A DNA stretch of 64,000 bases from an uncultured bacterium (GTDB taxonomy: Bacteria; Cyanobacteriota; Vampirovibrionia; Gastranaerophilales; Gastranaerophilaceae), in contig CAJMPQ010000005.1 in NCBI GenBank assembly GCA_905215335.1, positions 1 through 64,000 on the forward strand. The letters are read 5' to 3'. Numbering within the stretch: the stretch's first letter is position 1; the number at the start of each line of letters is the position of its first letter. The notes under the pieces are model-generated. The model was not told the origin of the DNA and did no database searches. It worked only from the letters and a program-made list of their open reading frames with translations. Position numbers and translations under genes: made by a program. Of this stretch, positions 52,602-61,501 are shown piece by piece.

Positions 52602-53462
52602 TTAATTTCTTAAATTTTGCACAGCCTGAACTCTTAAGTTATACATAGCTTCATATCGTTCATAGAATAAGTCTCTATCTTCAGGCGGGAACTTCGTTAC
52701 AAATTTATCTAACAAAGGTTTTGGCACTTCTGAGATTTTTACCATTCTATCAAGAACTTCATTTGTCATTGGATATAAATTCTTATAATTCTTATAAAAA
52801 ATATGATTACATTCAGCTTCAACTTGAACAGTATGTTTCAAAACTTGTTCTCCGACATTACAAGTTACAATATTGCCTTCAAATAAAACACCTTTATACC
52901 CATTCAACATTAACCTGATCATCAAATCATAATCAGCCAACAATTTAAATTTATCATCAAAAGATCTCAATTCATCCAAAACACTTCTTTTAAAAACTAC
53001 AGCCTGACGAGGACAAGGTGAAACTTGAAAAACATTCAACATTGCTGGAGGAAATACAAATGCATACCCCTCAGGGTGAATACAATATGATGGAAAGAAA
53101 CAAAAATCCGCGTTTTGTTCTTCCATTAAATTCACAACATCATAAATACCTGTAATATCATGATAGAAATCATCACAACTTAAAAATGCAATATACTTAC
53201 CTTTAGCTCTTAATATGCCTTTATTCATTGCATCAAACTTACCATGATCGGGCTCAGAAAAGAATGTTAAATAACCACTATTTTTATAATCTTTTAATAG
53301 CTCGATAGTCCCATCTTGAGATGCATTATCTATAACAACATGCTCAATATAAGGATACGTTTGTCGATTTAACAAATTCACAAGCAATGTAAAATCATCT
53401 GCATGCCCGCTATCTACTATATTTGATGTCGGTGTTACAACCGTAAACTCTGGTTCGTACAT
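52602..53462 (-). CDS. Family 2 glycosyltransferase
   Basis: 286 residues. The GT-A start FTVVTPTSN, the loop HVVIDNASQDGTIELL near 37-52, and AFLSCDDFYH near 92-101 with an acidic triad (CDD in place of DXD) are clear. The Gln/Arg-rich QAVVFKR near 153-159 fits acceptor-binding loops. It probably transfers a sugar from a nucleotide donor to a surface glycan at the cytoplasmic face. AAAGGA lies just before the ATG. It follows the PBP4 gene by 17 bases in the long envelope unit. Confidence 0.9.
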   Translation of the reverse strand: MYEPEFTVVTPTSNIVDSGHADDFTLLVNLLNRQTYPYIEHVVIDNASQDGTIELLKDYKNSGYLTFFSEPDHGKFDAMNKGILRAKGKYIAFLSCDDFYHDITGIYDVVNLMEEQNADFCFFPSYCIHPEGYAFVFPPAMLNVFQVSPCPRQAVVFKRSVLDELRSFDDKFKLLADYDLMIRLMLNGYKGVLFEGNIVTCNVGEQVLKHTVQVEAECNHIFYKNYKNLYPMTNEVLDRMVKISEVPKPLLDKFVTKFPPEDRDLFYERYEAMYNLRVQAVQNLRN

Positions 53463-53479
53463 AATAAAATCCTTTTTCT

Positions 53480-54835
53480 TTAATAACTCATATAAACTTG
53501 TCTAAGTATTTGCTCTTCAATATTCTTTTTATCAGCAGAATTTGTTTTTGCATCATTAATCATAATATCAAAAGCATACAATTTACCTTTTCTTGAAGTT
53601 ATATAACCGGCAATTGCACTAGTATCTGACAATGTTCCAGTTTTAGCTCTTAAATTATTTTTAAAATACAACATCCTATTTTTTAAAGTTCCTTCACCTG
53701 GAGTTGGCAAATATGCTTTAAACATTTCAAAATTATCAGTTTTAGCTTCAGCTAACAAAAAATCTGTCATAAAATCGGCAGTCATTATGTTATTTTTTGA
53801 AACACCACTGCCATCGACAACTTTAACATCTTCGTCTGATAGATTTAATTTTTTCAAATAAGCATCTAACATCTTCAAAGAATTAGCAATACAACCTTGA
53901 GAATTAGCATACTTACTTCCAGCCAATTTAAACAAGGTTTCTGCTACAAAATTGTTGCTTGATTTTAATATTGAAGCCATTGCTTCATCTATACTGTGAT
54001 CTACTTGAGCTACTAAATATACATTAGATTTTGGGAGTAATGAATTTTTAATAGCTGCATAATATTCCATTTTCTTTGCGCGAATAGCATCTTCTAAACG
54101 AAGAACAAAATATCGTCTTGTATCATTTACCGGAATTTTTAAAATATTTGTTTTTGAAACTACACCACTAGCTTCAAGAACATTTGGTGCAATACTATTA
54201 TTTCTGGATAATGAAACAGAATCACTATTTGAGCTCAAATCCGTAGTTACCAAATTCATAAAAGTAATAGGATAAAAAGGTTTTACGGTAATTGTTGCAG
54301 GAGTATTATTTGCATTAGGACGAACTTCTATTTTTAATAAATTTCCATCCAAATTATAAGCACTAAACTTCGGCATCAAACTATTTAAGTCATCATCCCA
54401 TTGCCAACCTTCACCCCATTCTACATTATCAAAAATTGAAGCATCTAAATATATATTTTTTGGAGATAAAATATTTTTACTTTTAGCTGTTTCAACTAAA
54501 TATTCTAAATCATTTGAAGTTAAAAATGGATCAGCTACTAATTTAAAATATAAATCATTATTTGTACTTTTATATAATTTTGTAGAAAATTTATAATCTA
54601 GGCCTAATGAATCTAAAGCTGCAGCAGAAGTCACTAACTTCAATGTTGAGGCAGGAATCATCGGCATCTTTTGATTAAGAGAGTATACAACATTTCCACT
54701 TTCAACATCTTTTATTGATACTGAAAGTGCATTTTTATTAACATCTAAATTTCTTATAGTTTGATTTATTGATTCTGCCGCCGCAGAAGTAACAGTAAAA
54801 CAAAGTAATAATAATAAACTAATTATTTTTTGCAT
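53480..54835 (-). CDS. dacB: D-alanyl-D-alanine carboxypeptidase/endopeptidase (PBP4 family)
   Basis: 451 residues with a Sec signal peptide (cleavage after about residue 20). The three active-site motifs are Ser63-xx-Lys66 in ASTLK, SNN near 290 in SSNNFVAET, and KTG in AKTGTLSD near 406. PBP4-type enzymes trim peptidoglycan stem peptides and cut cross-links in the periplasm. The start overlaps the amidase gene by 17 bases, so it is co-transcribed with it. The length fits the DacB class, including its middle insert. Confidence 0.93.
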   Translation of the reverse strand: MQKIISLLLLLCFTVTSAAAESINQTIRNLDVNKNALSVSIKDVESGNVVYSLNQKMPMIPASTLKLVTSAAALDSLGLDYKFSTKLYKSTNNDLYFKLVADPFLTSNDLEYLVETAKSKNILSPKNIYLDASIFDNVEWGEGWQWDDDLNSLMPKFSAYNLDGNLLKIEVRPNANNTPATITVKPFYPITFMNLVTTDLSSNSDSVSLSRNNSIAPNVLEASGVVSKTNILKIPVNDTRRYFVLRLEDAIRAKKMEYYAAIKNSLLPKSNVYLVAQVDHSIDEAMASILKSSNNFVAETLFKLAGSKYANSQGCIANSLKMLDAYLKKLNLSDEDVKVVDGSGVSKNNIMTADFMTDFLLAEAKTDNFEMFKAYLPTPGEGTLKNRMLYFKNNLRAKTGTLSDTSAIAGYITSRKGKLYAFDIMINDAKTNSADKKNIEEQILRQVYMSY

Positions 54836-55646
54836 ACACTTTTACCTCATAATTATCCCTAATATCATTTAATACAGTACATTTATCTCTAAACTCATAC
54901 ATTTCATTCATTGATAAATTTGCAGTAATTATACCTTCTCCACTCATTATGGATGCGAGTTCATCACCCTTATAATCTATAATTCTGGATTGACCTAAAT
55001 TTGATTCAGTTTCGTTTATTTTTCCAGACTGAGTTAAAGCAACAAAATAACACTGATTTTCTATTGCTCTAGATTTTGTCATCATTTCCCAAGGTATAGG
55101 CTTATTAGAACCCCAAGCTGCACAATTAACTAACACATCTGCGCCAGCCAATCTATATGCCCTATAAATTTCTGGAAATCTAATATCATAACAAATAGTT
55201 AACCCGAATTTTATACCTTCAAGTTCAACCATAACCGGAGATTCTCCAACCGAAACAAATTTACCTTCATCACAACCATAATAAGAAAATAAATGATTTT
55301 TAGAATATGTAGTTATCAATTCTCCTTCTTTAGAGATTACCGGGCATGTATTATAATACTTACCATTATCTTCAGTAATAAAACTACCACCTATAATATT
55401 AAACTCATACTGTTTAGCCAAATTCTTAAGAAAACTAATAACTGAACTATTAGAAAGCTTTTGTGCAGAATTTCTAAAGCAAGAACACTCCCATCCAACA
55501 GTCCAAACTTCAGGAAGAATTAAAACATCAGTTTTCAAATCAAGATTTTCAAGAATAATATTTTTAACTTTTTCACAATTAGCCTCAACATCACCAATTA
55601 TAGATGACATTTGAAGCATTGAAATTCTTATTTCTTTTTCTTCCAT
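54819..55646 (-). CDS. Carbon-nitrogen hydrolase (nitrilase superfamily amidase)
   Basis: 275 residues. The Glu-Lys-Cys triad is Glu46 (LILPEVW), Lys116 (YSKNHLF) and Cys152 (TICYDIRFPE). The TICYDIRFPE and NHLF patterns and the length are those of Nit2/omega-amidase or YafV-like enzymes, which repair deaminated glutathione or cleave omega-amides. A carbamoylputrescine role is possible but less likely. The first 19 bases overlap the acyltransferase gene and the end overlaps dacB, so all three are coupled. No signal peptide, so cytoplasmic. Confidence 0.9.
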   Translation of the reverse strand: MEEKEIRISMLQMSSIIGDVEANCEKVKNIILENLDLKTDVLILPEVWTVGWECSCFRNSAQKLSNSSVISFLKNLAKQYEFNIIGGSFITEDNGKYYNTCPVISKEGELITTYSKNHLFSYYGCDEGKFVSVGESPVMVELEGIKFGLTICYDIRFPEIYRAYRLAGADVLVNCAAWGSNKPIPWEMMTKSRAIENQCYFVALTQSGKINETESNLGQSRIIDYKGDELASIMSGEGIITANLSMNEMYEFRDKCTVLNDIRDNYEVKVYAKNN

Positions 55647-56296
55647 AATTTTAACTTTTTAGCCTCTTTATATTTTTCTGGAGCCACTTCTGCTAAATTC
55701 AATAAAGAATTTCTAATTTCTTCTGCAATTTGTTTATCAGTTTTATCAGCAGTATAAATTGGCTCTCCATAGATATTTAATAACCAGCATGGTCCAATTG
55801 GTGAAGACATTTTATCCCAAGACGGGAATCTAACAAATGTAAATTCAGGAGAATACCAATGTACCGGAACAATAGGAACTCCAGCTTCTCTTGCCAAAGC
55901 AATAACTCCAGGTTTAACTTTATGCAACGGACCTCGAGGTCCATCAACCATGATAGCAATATTTTCTCCATTTTTTAATTTAGAAATCATTTTTAAAGTT
56001 GCTGAAACTGACCCTTTTCTTTTAGAAGATCCTCTACATGTTTGGAATCCCCATTTTTCACAAACACGAGCTATAATTTCTCCGTCCAAGGAATTACTAA
56101 TTAAGATATTAATATTTGCTCTATCTTTAATTCCATGTAAACAGAATTGATTTTCATGCCACATTGCGTATATACAAGGGGTAATTCCAGGATTATTAAA
56201 CTCGGTAATATGTGTAAAACACTCTTGCACTTTCATTATTGAATATGCAAGATTTGAAATTTGTCCAATATTATTTTTATTAATCAGCCTAACCAT
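55628..56296 (-). CDS. Lysophospholipid acyltransferase-like protein (DUF374)
   Basis: 222 residues. The DUF374 layout is clear: WHENQF near 49-54 (HxxxxD-like), SNSLDGEIIARV near 73, CRGSSKRKGS near 92, MVDGPRGP near 119, and VKPGVIALAREAGVPIVPVHW near 129-149. These proteins are membrane-associated acyltransferases related to lipid A or phospholipid acylation. It is the first gene of the long minus-strand envelope unit. No ribosome-binding site is apparent. A short N-terminal hydrophobic segment may anchor it. Confidence 0.9.
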   Translation of the reverse strand: MVRLINKNNIGQISNLAYSIMKVQECFTHITEFNNPGITPCIYAMWHENQFCLHGIKDRANINILISNSLDGEIIARVCEKWGFQTCRGSSKRKGSVSATLKMISKLKNGENIAIMVDGPRGPLHKVKPGVIALAREAGVPIVPVHWYSPEFTFVRFPSWDKMSSPIGPCWLLNIYGEPIYTADKTDKQIAEEIRNSLLNLAEVAPEKYKEAKKLKLWKKKK

Positions 56297-56373
56297 AATA
56301 TAAGAATTGTACCATATAAATATTGAAAAGGCATAACATTTTAAATTTGTAAAAAAGAAATTAAAAAAAGTGC

Positions 56374-56402
56374 TTGACGTACAATTTTTTTTATTTTACA
56401 CT
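56374..56402 (+). promoter_or_regulatory. tRNA-Pro promoter
   Basis: TTGACG (56374-56379) and TACACT (56397-56402) are separated by 17 bases, 41 bases before the tRNA. The -35 box again sits in TGCTTGAC, matching the tRNA-Val promoter. Confidence 0.7.
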
Positions 56403-56443
56403 TGAATTGTTCCCAAAAGGAGCGCTGATAATTAAATAAATTT

Positions 56444-56520
56444 CGGGATGTAGCGCAGCTTGGTAGCGCACCTCGCTTGGGACGAGGGGGTCGCACGTTC
56501 AAATCGTGTCATCCCGACCA
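56444..56520 (+). tRNA. tRNA-Pro (anticodon UGG)
   Basis: A 77-base cloverleaf. The acceptor CGGGATG pairs with CATCCCG. The anticodon stem CCTCG/CGAGG holds a CTTGGGA loop, giving anticodon TGG. The T-loop is GTTCAAATC, the discriminator is A, and CCA is encoded. A terminator follows seven bases later. The ~300-base interval 56297-56596 without a protein gene is taken up by this unit and its promoter. Confidence 0.97.
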
Positions 56521-56526
56521 TTTATC

Positions 56527-56557
56527 AAAAAGACCGTTCCTGAAACGGTCTTTTTTT
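56527..56557 (+). terminator. tRNA-Pro terminator
   Basis: Stem AAAAGACCGTT/AACGGTCTTTT with a five-base loop and a run of seven T on the + strand. Confidence 0.9.
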
Positions 56558-56596
56558 ATAGATAGGATATGTAAGTTTAAATGAGGGATAGAAAAA

Positions 56597-57679
56597 GTGG
56601 ATTTTATTACATGGACAATATGGTTTTTAAGTAAACTAGCTCATCTTGTTGGAAGTTATGGTTTAGCAATCATTCTTTTAACTATCATTGTTAGAGGAGC
56701 AATGTGGCATTTAAACGTTCAACAACAACGTTCAATGAAAATGATGCAAGCTCTTCAACCAAAAATGAAAGCTATACAAGATAGATACCAAAGTAATCCT
56801 CAGATGATGCAACAAAAAATGATGGAATTTTATAAAGAACATAAGTTCAATCCAATGGGCGGATGCTTACCTTTATTAATCCAAATGCCAATATTTATTT
56901 TGTTGTATTCAGCTTTAATAAGTCCACAATTTATACAAGTTGCAGGCAATCAAAATTTCTTATTTATTAAAAGTTTAGCTACAACTTTAAGAGCAACAGC
57001 TGGAATTTCAGAAGACGGAAAACTTGGTGTCGCTAAAGGTGATAAGTTTATACTAGGAAATACTGCTACAGTTTATCTTCCAGGAGAAACAATTAAAAAT
57101 GTAAAAGTTACAGATCCTACACAAGCCTTAACTCTTAGAGGGGATTTAAAACCTGGCGAAGAAGCAACTTTTGTATTCAGTTTAGATCATATTAAATTAA
57201 AATTTAGTCAATTAGAACAAATTGAAAAAGCTGAAGTTGTTGTTACTAATAGTAGTATTAGAGAAAATGAAAAACTTACATTTGTAAGAGAAAATGGAGA
57301 ATTAGTTGCAAGCATTCCAACAATTCCGGTAAACAAAACTCTTCACTGGGATGTAATTATTCTTATCTTACTATTTGCAGCAACAATGATTCTTTCTCAA
57401 AAAGTAATGATGTCTATGACTAAGACTGATTCTACAGATCCAACTCAGCAAGCTTTACAAAAGTCAATGGGTACTTTCATGCCTCTAATGATTATAGCAA
57501 CATTTGTTATAATTCCAATTCCGGCAGGTGTTCTATTGTACTTAATTACAAGTAACATTATTCAAATCATACAAACTGTTGTAATCAACAAGCAAATTGA
57601 TATGGAACAAGAAAAGAAAAAAGAAACAGTAAATGATGATGAATTAAAAAACGCAAAAAAAGTTAACGAAAAAAAATAA
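56597..57679 (+). CDS. yidC: Membrane protein insertase YidC with a large periplasmic insertion
   Basis: 360 residues with a GTG start (GAGGG nine bases upstream). Conserved features are the hydrophilic-groove Arg33 (TIIVRGAMW), the cytoplasmic helical hairpin (about 43-85), FNPMGGCLPLLIQMPIFILLY near 84-104, and the C-terminal SKSM-like MGTFMPLMIIATF and IPAGVLLYLITSNII. An unusual feature is residues 132-248 between the second and third conserved helices: a hydrophilic, beta-rich domain instead of a short loop. The N-terminal P1 domain of proteobacteria is absent. YidC inserts proteins into the inner membrane. A Lys-rich tail ends the protein. Confidence 0.92.
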   Translation: MDFITWTIWFLSKLAHLVGSYGLAIILLTIIVRGAMWHLNVQQQRSMKMMQALQPKMKAIQDRYQSNPQMMQQKMMEFYKEHKFNPMGGCLPLLIQMPIFILLYSALISPQFIQVAGNQNFLFIKSLATTLRATAGISEDGKLGVAKGDKFILGNTATVYLPGETIKNVKVTDPTQALTLRGDLKPGEEATFVFSLDHIKLKFSQLEQIEKAEVVVTNSSIRENEKLTFVRENGELVASIPTIPVNKTLHWDVIILILLFAATMILSQKVMMSMTKTDSTDPTQQALQKSMGTFMPLMIIATFVIIPIPAGVLLYLITSNIIQIIQTVVINKQIDMEQEKKKETVNDDELKNAKKVNEKK

Positions 57680-57697
57680 TTAAATAAATAAAAACCT

Positions 57698-57735
57698 AAA
57701 AACAACTCCAAAAAAATCTTTGGAGTTGTTTTTTG
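57698..57735 (+). terminator. yidC terminator
   Basis: A stem pairing AAACAACTCCAAA with TTTGGAGTTGTTT, followed by T on the + strand. It separates yidC from queA. Confidence 0.8.
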
Positions 57736-57773
57736 TGTATAATGAGATAAAAAGATTATAAAAGGATTACAAA

Positions 57774-58817
57774 ATGAATATATCTGAATTTGATTACGAA
57801 TTGCCAGAAGAATTAATAGCACAAATGCCAGCAGATAAACGTGAAAACTCAAAAATGCTGGTCCTAGATAAAGACTCAAAGACAATTGAACATAAACATT
57901 TTTTTGACATAGTAAATTATTTAGATAAGAATTGTCTGTTAGTTTTAAATAATACAAAAGTTTTACCAGCTCGTTTATATGGGACAAAAGACACTGGTGC
58001 CAAAATTGAGGTATTCTTATTGGAAGCCAAACAAGGTAAACAATGGTCTTGTTTAATAAAACCTTCAAAAAGAATAAAACCAGATACAATAATTACTATT
58101 TGTGATGAATTACAAGTTAAAGCTATAGAAAAACTTGAAGATGCAGGAGAATGGCTTGTTGAATTAATATATGAAGGTAACTTATTTGATATATTACATA
58201 AAGTTGGGAATATACCACTACCTCCATATATTGAAAGAAAACTTCAATCAGAAGAAATAAAACAATTTGATATGAATAGATATCAAACAGTTTATGCTAA
58301 AGATGAAGGTTCAGTTGCAGCACCAACTGCGGGCTTACATTTCACACAAGAAATTTTAGAAGCTCTAAAAAATAAAGGAGTTGAAATAGCTTATGTAACT
58401 TTAAATGTAGGATTAGGAACATTTAGACCTGTAAAATGTGAAAATATCCTTGAACACAAAATGCATTCTGAGACTTTCGAAATAACAAAAGAAGCTGCAG
58501 ATACAATCAATAAAGCTAAAAAAGAAGGTAAAAAAATTGTTGCTGTTGGTACAACTACAGTTCGAACTCTTGAAACTGCATTTCAAAAATACGGTTGCAT
58601 TAAAGAATGTCATGACCATTCAGAACTATTTATTTACCCACCTTACGAATTTAAAGTAATAGATGAACTTATTACGAATTTTCACTTGCCAAAATCAACA
58701 TTACTAATGTTAGTTAGCGCATTAGCCGGAAAAGATTTTATATTTAAAGCTTATCAAGAAGCCATAAAAAATAAATATAGATTTTTCAGCTATGGAGATT
58801 GCATGCTAATAAAATAA
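57774..58817 (+). CDS. queA: S-adenosylmethionine:tRNA ribosyltransferase-isomerase
   Basis: 347 residues, the usual length. Family landmarks are FDYELPEELIAQMPA at the start, LVLNNTKVLPARL near 60-72, VAAPTAGLHFT near 181-191, and YVTLNVGLGTFRPV near 205-218, with the end FFSYGDCMLI. It transfers the ribose of SAM to preQ1 in tRNA, a step of queuosine synthesis. AAAGGA is well placed before the ATG. No tgt or yajC is adjacent; the 5' leader carries no evident preQ1 riboswitch. Confidence 0.95.
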   Translation: MNISEFDYELPEELIAQMPADKRENSKMLVLDKDSKTIEHKHFFDIVNYLDKNCLLVLNNTKVLPARLYGTKDTGAKIEVFLLEAKQGKQWSCLIKPSKRIKPDTIITICDELQVKAIEKLEDAGEWLVELIYEGNLFDILHKVGNIPLPPYIERKLQSEEIKQFDMNRYQTVYAKDEGSVAAPTAGLHFTQEILEALKNKGVEIAYVTLNVGLGTFRPVKCENILEHKMHSETFEITKEAADTINKAKKEGKKIVAVGTTTVRTLETAFQKYGCIKECHDHSELFIYPPYEFKVIDELITNFHLPKSTLLMLVSALAGKDFIFKAYQEAIKNKYRFFSYGDCMLIK

Positions 58818-58947
58818 ATTACCTAAATAGATAATCTCATTTCAAAAAACATTGACTTTTTTATCTAAATCCTTAAACCATATGGAGGATACATTAAATT
58901 CTAATATTGAGTAGAATAATAATGTACTTGGGAGGTAGTATAAGAGC

Positions 58948-59709
58948 ATGTTCTCTGAAATGATACAAGGATTATTGAATTCAGGTGGAAAAGCAGCAGC
59001 AATGCAACGTACTGCTCAAATTAACAATTACATAAATAATGTAAATAGACAGCTTAATCCCCAAAACACTACAGCTGCAAATTCTTTAGATACAATTTAT
59101 CCACCAAATTCAAATAACGTTCAATCCTTTGAAAAAGTTTTATCAAGTACAACTCAAGCAAATTTTGGTTCATTATTGCTTAATCCTAAATCATTAAATG
59201 TAAATGCTAATATCTACGATAACAATGATGATATAGATACAAGCAATATAACAAATTCTACATTATTAAATGCGATAAAAGAAGTTAATGATGCCAGAAG
59301 AACATATACCCCACAAAGTCAGGCGATAACAAACAAATCTCAACTTTTAGGCATGATTAACCAAATTGCACAACGTAACGGAGTTGACGAAAAATTAGTA
59401 CAAGCATTAATAAAACAAGAATCAGGCTTTAACCCTAATGCTACATCTAGAACTGGAGCTATGGGATTAATGCAACTAATGCCATCTACCGCAAAAGCTC
59501 TTGGAGTAAAAGATCCATATAATGCAGCTCAAAATGTTGATGGTGGAGTTAGATATTTAAAATCAATGTTAAATAAATACAACGGAAACATAATTTTAGC
59601 TCTAGCGGCCTATAATGCAGGCCCTGGAGCTGTCGATAAATACGATGGTGTTCCACCATATAAAGAAACTCAAAATTATGTAAAAAACATTTTAGCCAAT
59701 TATCTATAA
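58948..59709 (+). CDS. Lytic transglycosylase (SLT domain)
   Basis: 253 residues. The SLT domain occupies about 130-253, with catalytic Glu158 in KQESGFNP, AMGLMQLMP near 172 and LAAYNAGPGAVDKY near 220. It cleaves peptidoglycan glycan strands. No signal peptide is seen, and the N-terminal 110 residues are Asn/Gln/Ser-rich, with a SFEKVLSS stretch reminiscent of flagellar FliE/FlgJ-type proteins. This suggests export by a type III-like or other non-Sec route. GGGAGG lies 11 bases before the ATG. Single-gene unit with terminator. Confidence 0.88.
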   Translation: MFSEMIQGLLNSGGKAAAMQRTAQINNYINNVNRQLNPQNTTAANSLDTIYPPNSNNVQSFEKVLSSTTQANFGSLLLNPKSLNVNANIYDNNDDIDTSNITNSTLLNAIKEVNDARRTYTPQSQAITNKSQLLGMINQIAQRNGVDEKLVQALIKQESGFNPNATSRTGAMGLMQLMPSTAKALGVKDPYNAAQNVDGGVRYLKSMLNKYNGNIILALAAYNAGPGAVDKYDGVPPYKETQNYVKNILANYL

Positions 59710-59712
59710 CAT

Positions 59713-59741
59713 AAAAAAGGAAACATAATGTTTCCTTTTTT
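59713..59741. terminator. Bidirectional intrinsic terminator
   Basis: Twelve-pair stem AAAAAAGGAAAC/GTTTCCTTTTTT with an ATAAT loop, between converging lytic transglycosylase and decarboxylase-like genes. Confidence 0.85.
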
Positions 59742-59746
59742 AATGC

Positions 59747-60784
59747 TTATAACTTAGCTAATACATGTTGTAATCTATCAATTTTTTTATTATCCGTTCC
59801 AATTCCACATAAAAGCATAGTAGATTTTTCATTTGTACGTTCATCTTCAATATCAAAATCTTCATATAACATTTCTGATAGCTCATATCCAGAAACACCA
59901 GGAACTCTTATTAGAACTTTTGTCGGATCATCTCCAAAGAATTCACAACCTTTACATTTCATTCGCATATTATCTAAACGAGTGATAAGATTATCAATTT
60001 CTTTTCTACCCTCACGAGAATTTAAATACTCAATATTCTCTTCAATAGAAGCTAATAATGGGTATGAAGGTGAAGTTGTTGTAAACATATTCAAAGCTGG
60101 TCTAACATCAATTTCACAATTACAATGTAATAATGCAGTCGGATTTAATCCACCAGCAGTTTTATGCAAAGACTGCACTGTAAAATCTGCAACATTAACA
60201 GCAGATAACGGTAACTTATCCGAAAATGGATATAATGCACCGTGAGCTTCATCTACTATTAAGAAGGCTTCGTGTCTTTCACAGATAGATTTAATTTCTT
60301 CAATGTCAGAAATAATACCCTCATAAGACGGAGATGTAATAATAACTGTTCTGATATTATATCTACTTAAAAAATATTCAATAACTTCAGGTTTAGCCTC
60401 AAGAGGAACTCCCCAATCCGGATCAATATCCAAATCATAAGTTAAAGCTCTAGCTCCAGCTAAACGAACTGCATTAAAATGACTAGGATGAGAATTAGAA
60501 GCAATTAAAACTTTATCACCGACTTGTGTACATGACAATACTGCAGCAATAATACCACTTGTAGAACCATTAGTTAAAAATGTTGTTGAATATGTATGAT
60601 AAATAGTCCTAGCTCTCATCTGAGCTTGATTTAATGCTTCTTCCGGATCATGGCACTCCGTTTCAGAAATATCAATTTTATACATTTCCTTTAACGGCTC
60701 ATATATACAAAATTTTTGACCATGAGACGGGGTTGTATATAATGTCTTATTAAACTTACTTTCCAGCAATCTTACTAAACTCAT
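59747..60784 (-). CDS. Orn/Lys/Arg decarboxylase-like PLP enzyme (short form)
   Basis: 345 residues with a fold-type I PLP core. TTPSHGQ (about 17-23), NGSTSGIIAAV near 72, the DEAH motif (Asp178-His181), and the Schiff-base Lys208 in SLHKTAGG are as in Orn/Lys/Arg decarboxylases. The C-terminal domain of the family (about 490 residues in Bacillus SpeA) is much reduced here. It may be an arginine, lysine or ornithine decarboxylase making a polyamine precursor, consistent with speD elsewhere in the window. Substrate not readable. The PilZ gene lies nine bases upstream. Confidence 0.85.
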   Translation of the reverse strand: MSLVRLLESKFNKTLYTTPSHGQKFCIYEPLKEMYKIDISETECHDPEEALNQAQMRARTIYHTYSTTFLTNGSTSGIIAAVLSCTQVGDKVLIASNSHPSHFNAVRLAGARALTYDLDIDPDWGVPLEAKPEVIEYFLSRYNIRTVIITSPSYEGIISDIEEIKSICERHEAFLIVDEAHGALYPFSDKLPLSAVNVADFTVQSLHKTAGGLNPTALLHCNCEIDVRPALNMFTTTSPSYPLLASIEENIEYLNSREGRKEIDNLITRLDNMRMKCKGCEFFGDDPTKVLIRVPGVSGYELSEMLYEDFDIEDERTNEKSTMLLCGIGTDNKKIDRLQHVLAKL

Positions 60785-60793
60785 AATAACCTA

Positions 60794-61384
60794 TTATTTA
60801 TTTTTAATCTCTACACTACGTTTTGCACAATATTGAGTCAATATCATTTTGTCATGTCCTGATTCATAAACAAATTGACCAGATACAGCATAACCACCAG
60901 CTTCTTGTTTTTCTATTCTTAATGGTTCAAACTTACAATTAACAAATTTATCCTCAGAAACAGGTAAAGCTAAACTATAAGAACCTTCAATATTGATATT
61001 TACATCGGTTTTAAACTTTAAACCACCGGCAGAAACGTCTAAAGTTGAAACTTTATAAGATTCATTATCTTTATGTAATTCCAACTCATTTATATATTTC
61101 ACACGAGTATATTGACGTCTTTGTAAGAATTTATGTTTTGCAGGACTTGCTATAACAAGAGTCTTACCTTCAATTTCCTTTGCATAAGAATCAAAATACA
61201 ACTTACCATGAGAGGTTTGTGTATAAAACTCACAATAGGTATTTTTTAAAATACCATCAGGTTCATAATCTAATTCTAAAGTAAAATCATTTGCAGTAAC
61301 AGCAGTAACTTTACCTCTATTGGCAAATTTAAAATCTTGCGGAATCATTAAAATTTCTTGATTTTCAACAACTAATTCTCTCAT
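60794..61384 (-). CDS. PilZ-domain cyclic-di-GMP-binding protein (YcgR-like)
   Basis: 196 residues. An N-terminal YcgR-type domain (about 1-85) is followed by a PilZ domain with the c-di-GMP motifs RRQYTR (89-94) and DVSAGG (116-121). It should respond to c-di-GMP by changing motility, surface attachment or glycan output. AGAGG precedes the ATG. It is co-transcribed with the decarboxylase-like gene downstream. A minus-strand terminator lies upstream of its own promoter, so an unrelated small transcript may end there. Confidence 0.9.
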   Translation of the reverse strand: MRELVVENQEILMIPQDFKFANRGKVTAVTANDFTLELDYEPDGILKNTYCEFYTQTSHGKLYFDSYAKEIEGKTLVIASPAKHKFLQRRQYTRVKYINELELHKDNESYKVSTLDVSAGGLKFKTDVNINIEGSYSLALPVSEDKFVNCKFEPLRIEKQEAGGYAVSGQFVYESGHDKMILTQYCAKRSVEIKNK

Positions 61385-61419
61385 CTACAACCTCTCTATC
61401 GTAATATCAATATATAGAA

Positions 61420-61425
61420 ATTATA
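61420..61425 (-). promoter_or_regulatory. Candidate -10 box of the PilZ operon
   Basis: A perfect TATAAT on the minus strand preceded by GTG, about 36 bases before the ATG at 61384. No good -35 is seen at 17 bases. Confidence 0.45.
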
Positions 61426-61469
61426 CACGAATAAAAAAATTAAGGCATAATGTTAAGAAAGTATGAAAT

Positions 61470-61501
61470 AAAAAAAAAGCCCTCGATTAATCAAAGAGGG
61501 C
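61470..61501 (-). terminator. Orphan intrinsic terminator upstream of PilZ
   Basis: Stem GCCCTC/GAGGGC around an eleven-base loop, followed on the minus strand by a run of nine T. It lies in the divergent interval between the PilZ gene and the exported protein gene, and no annotated minus-strand gene reads into it. Confidence 0.7.

Noticed and set aside
57736..57773. preQ1 riboswitch before queA
   Set aside because: The 38-base interval after the yidC terminator is too short and lacks the conserved preQ1 aptamer pattern.
57562..58089. Minus-strand 175-residue frame across the yidC end and queA start
   Set aside because: Crosses the terminator between two well-supported genes on the other strand; composition is that of an antisense shadow.
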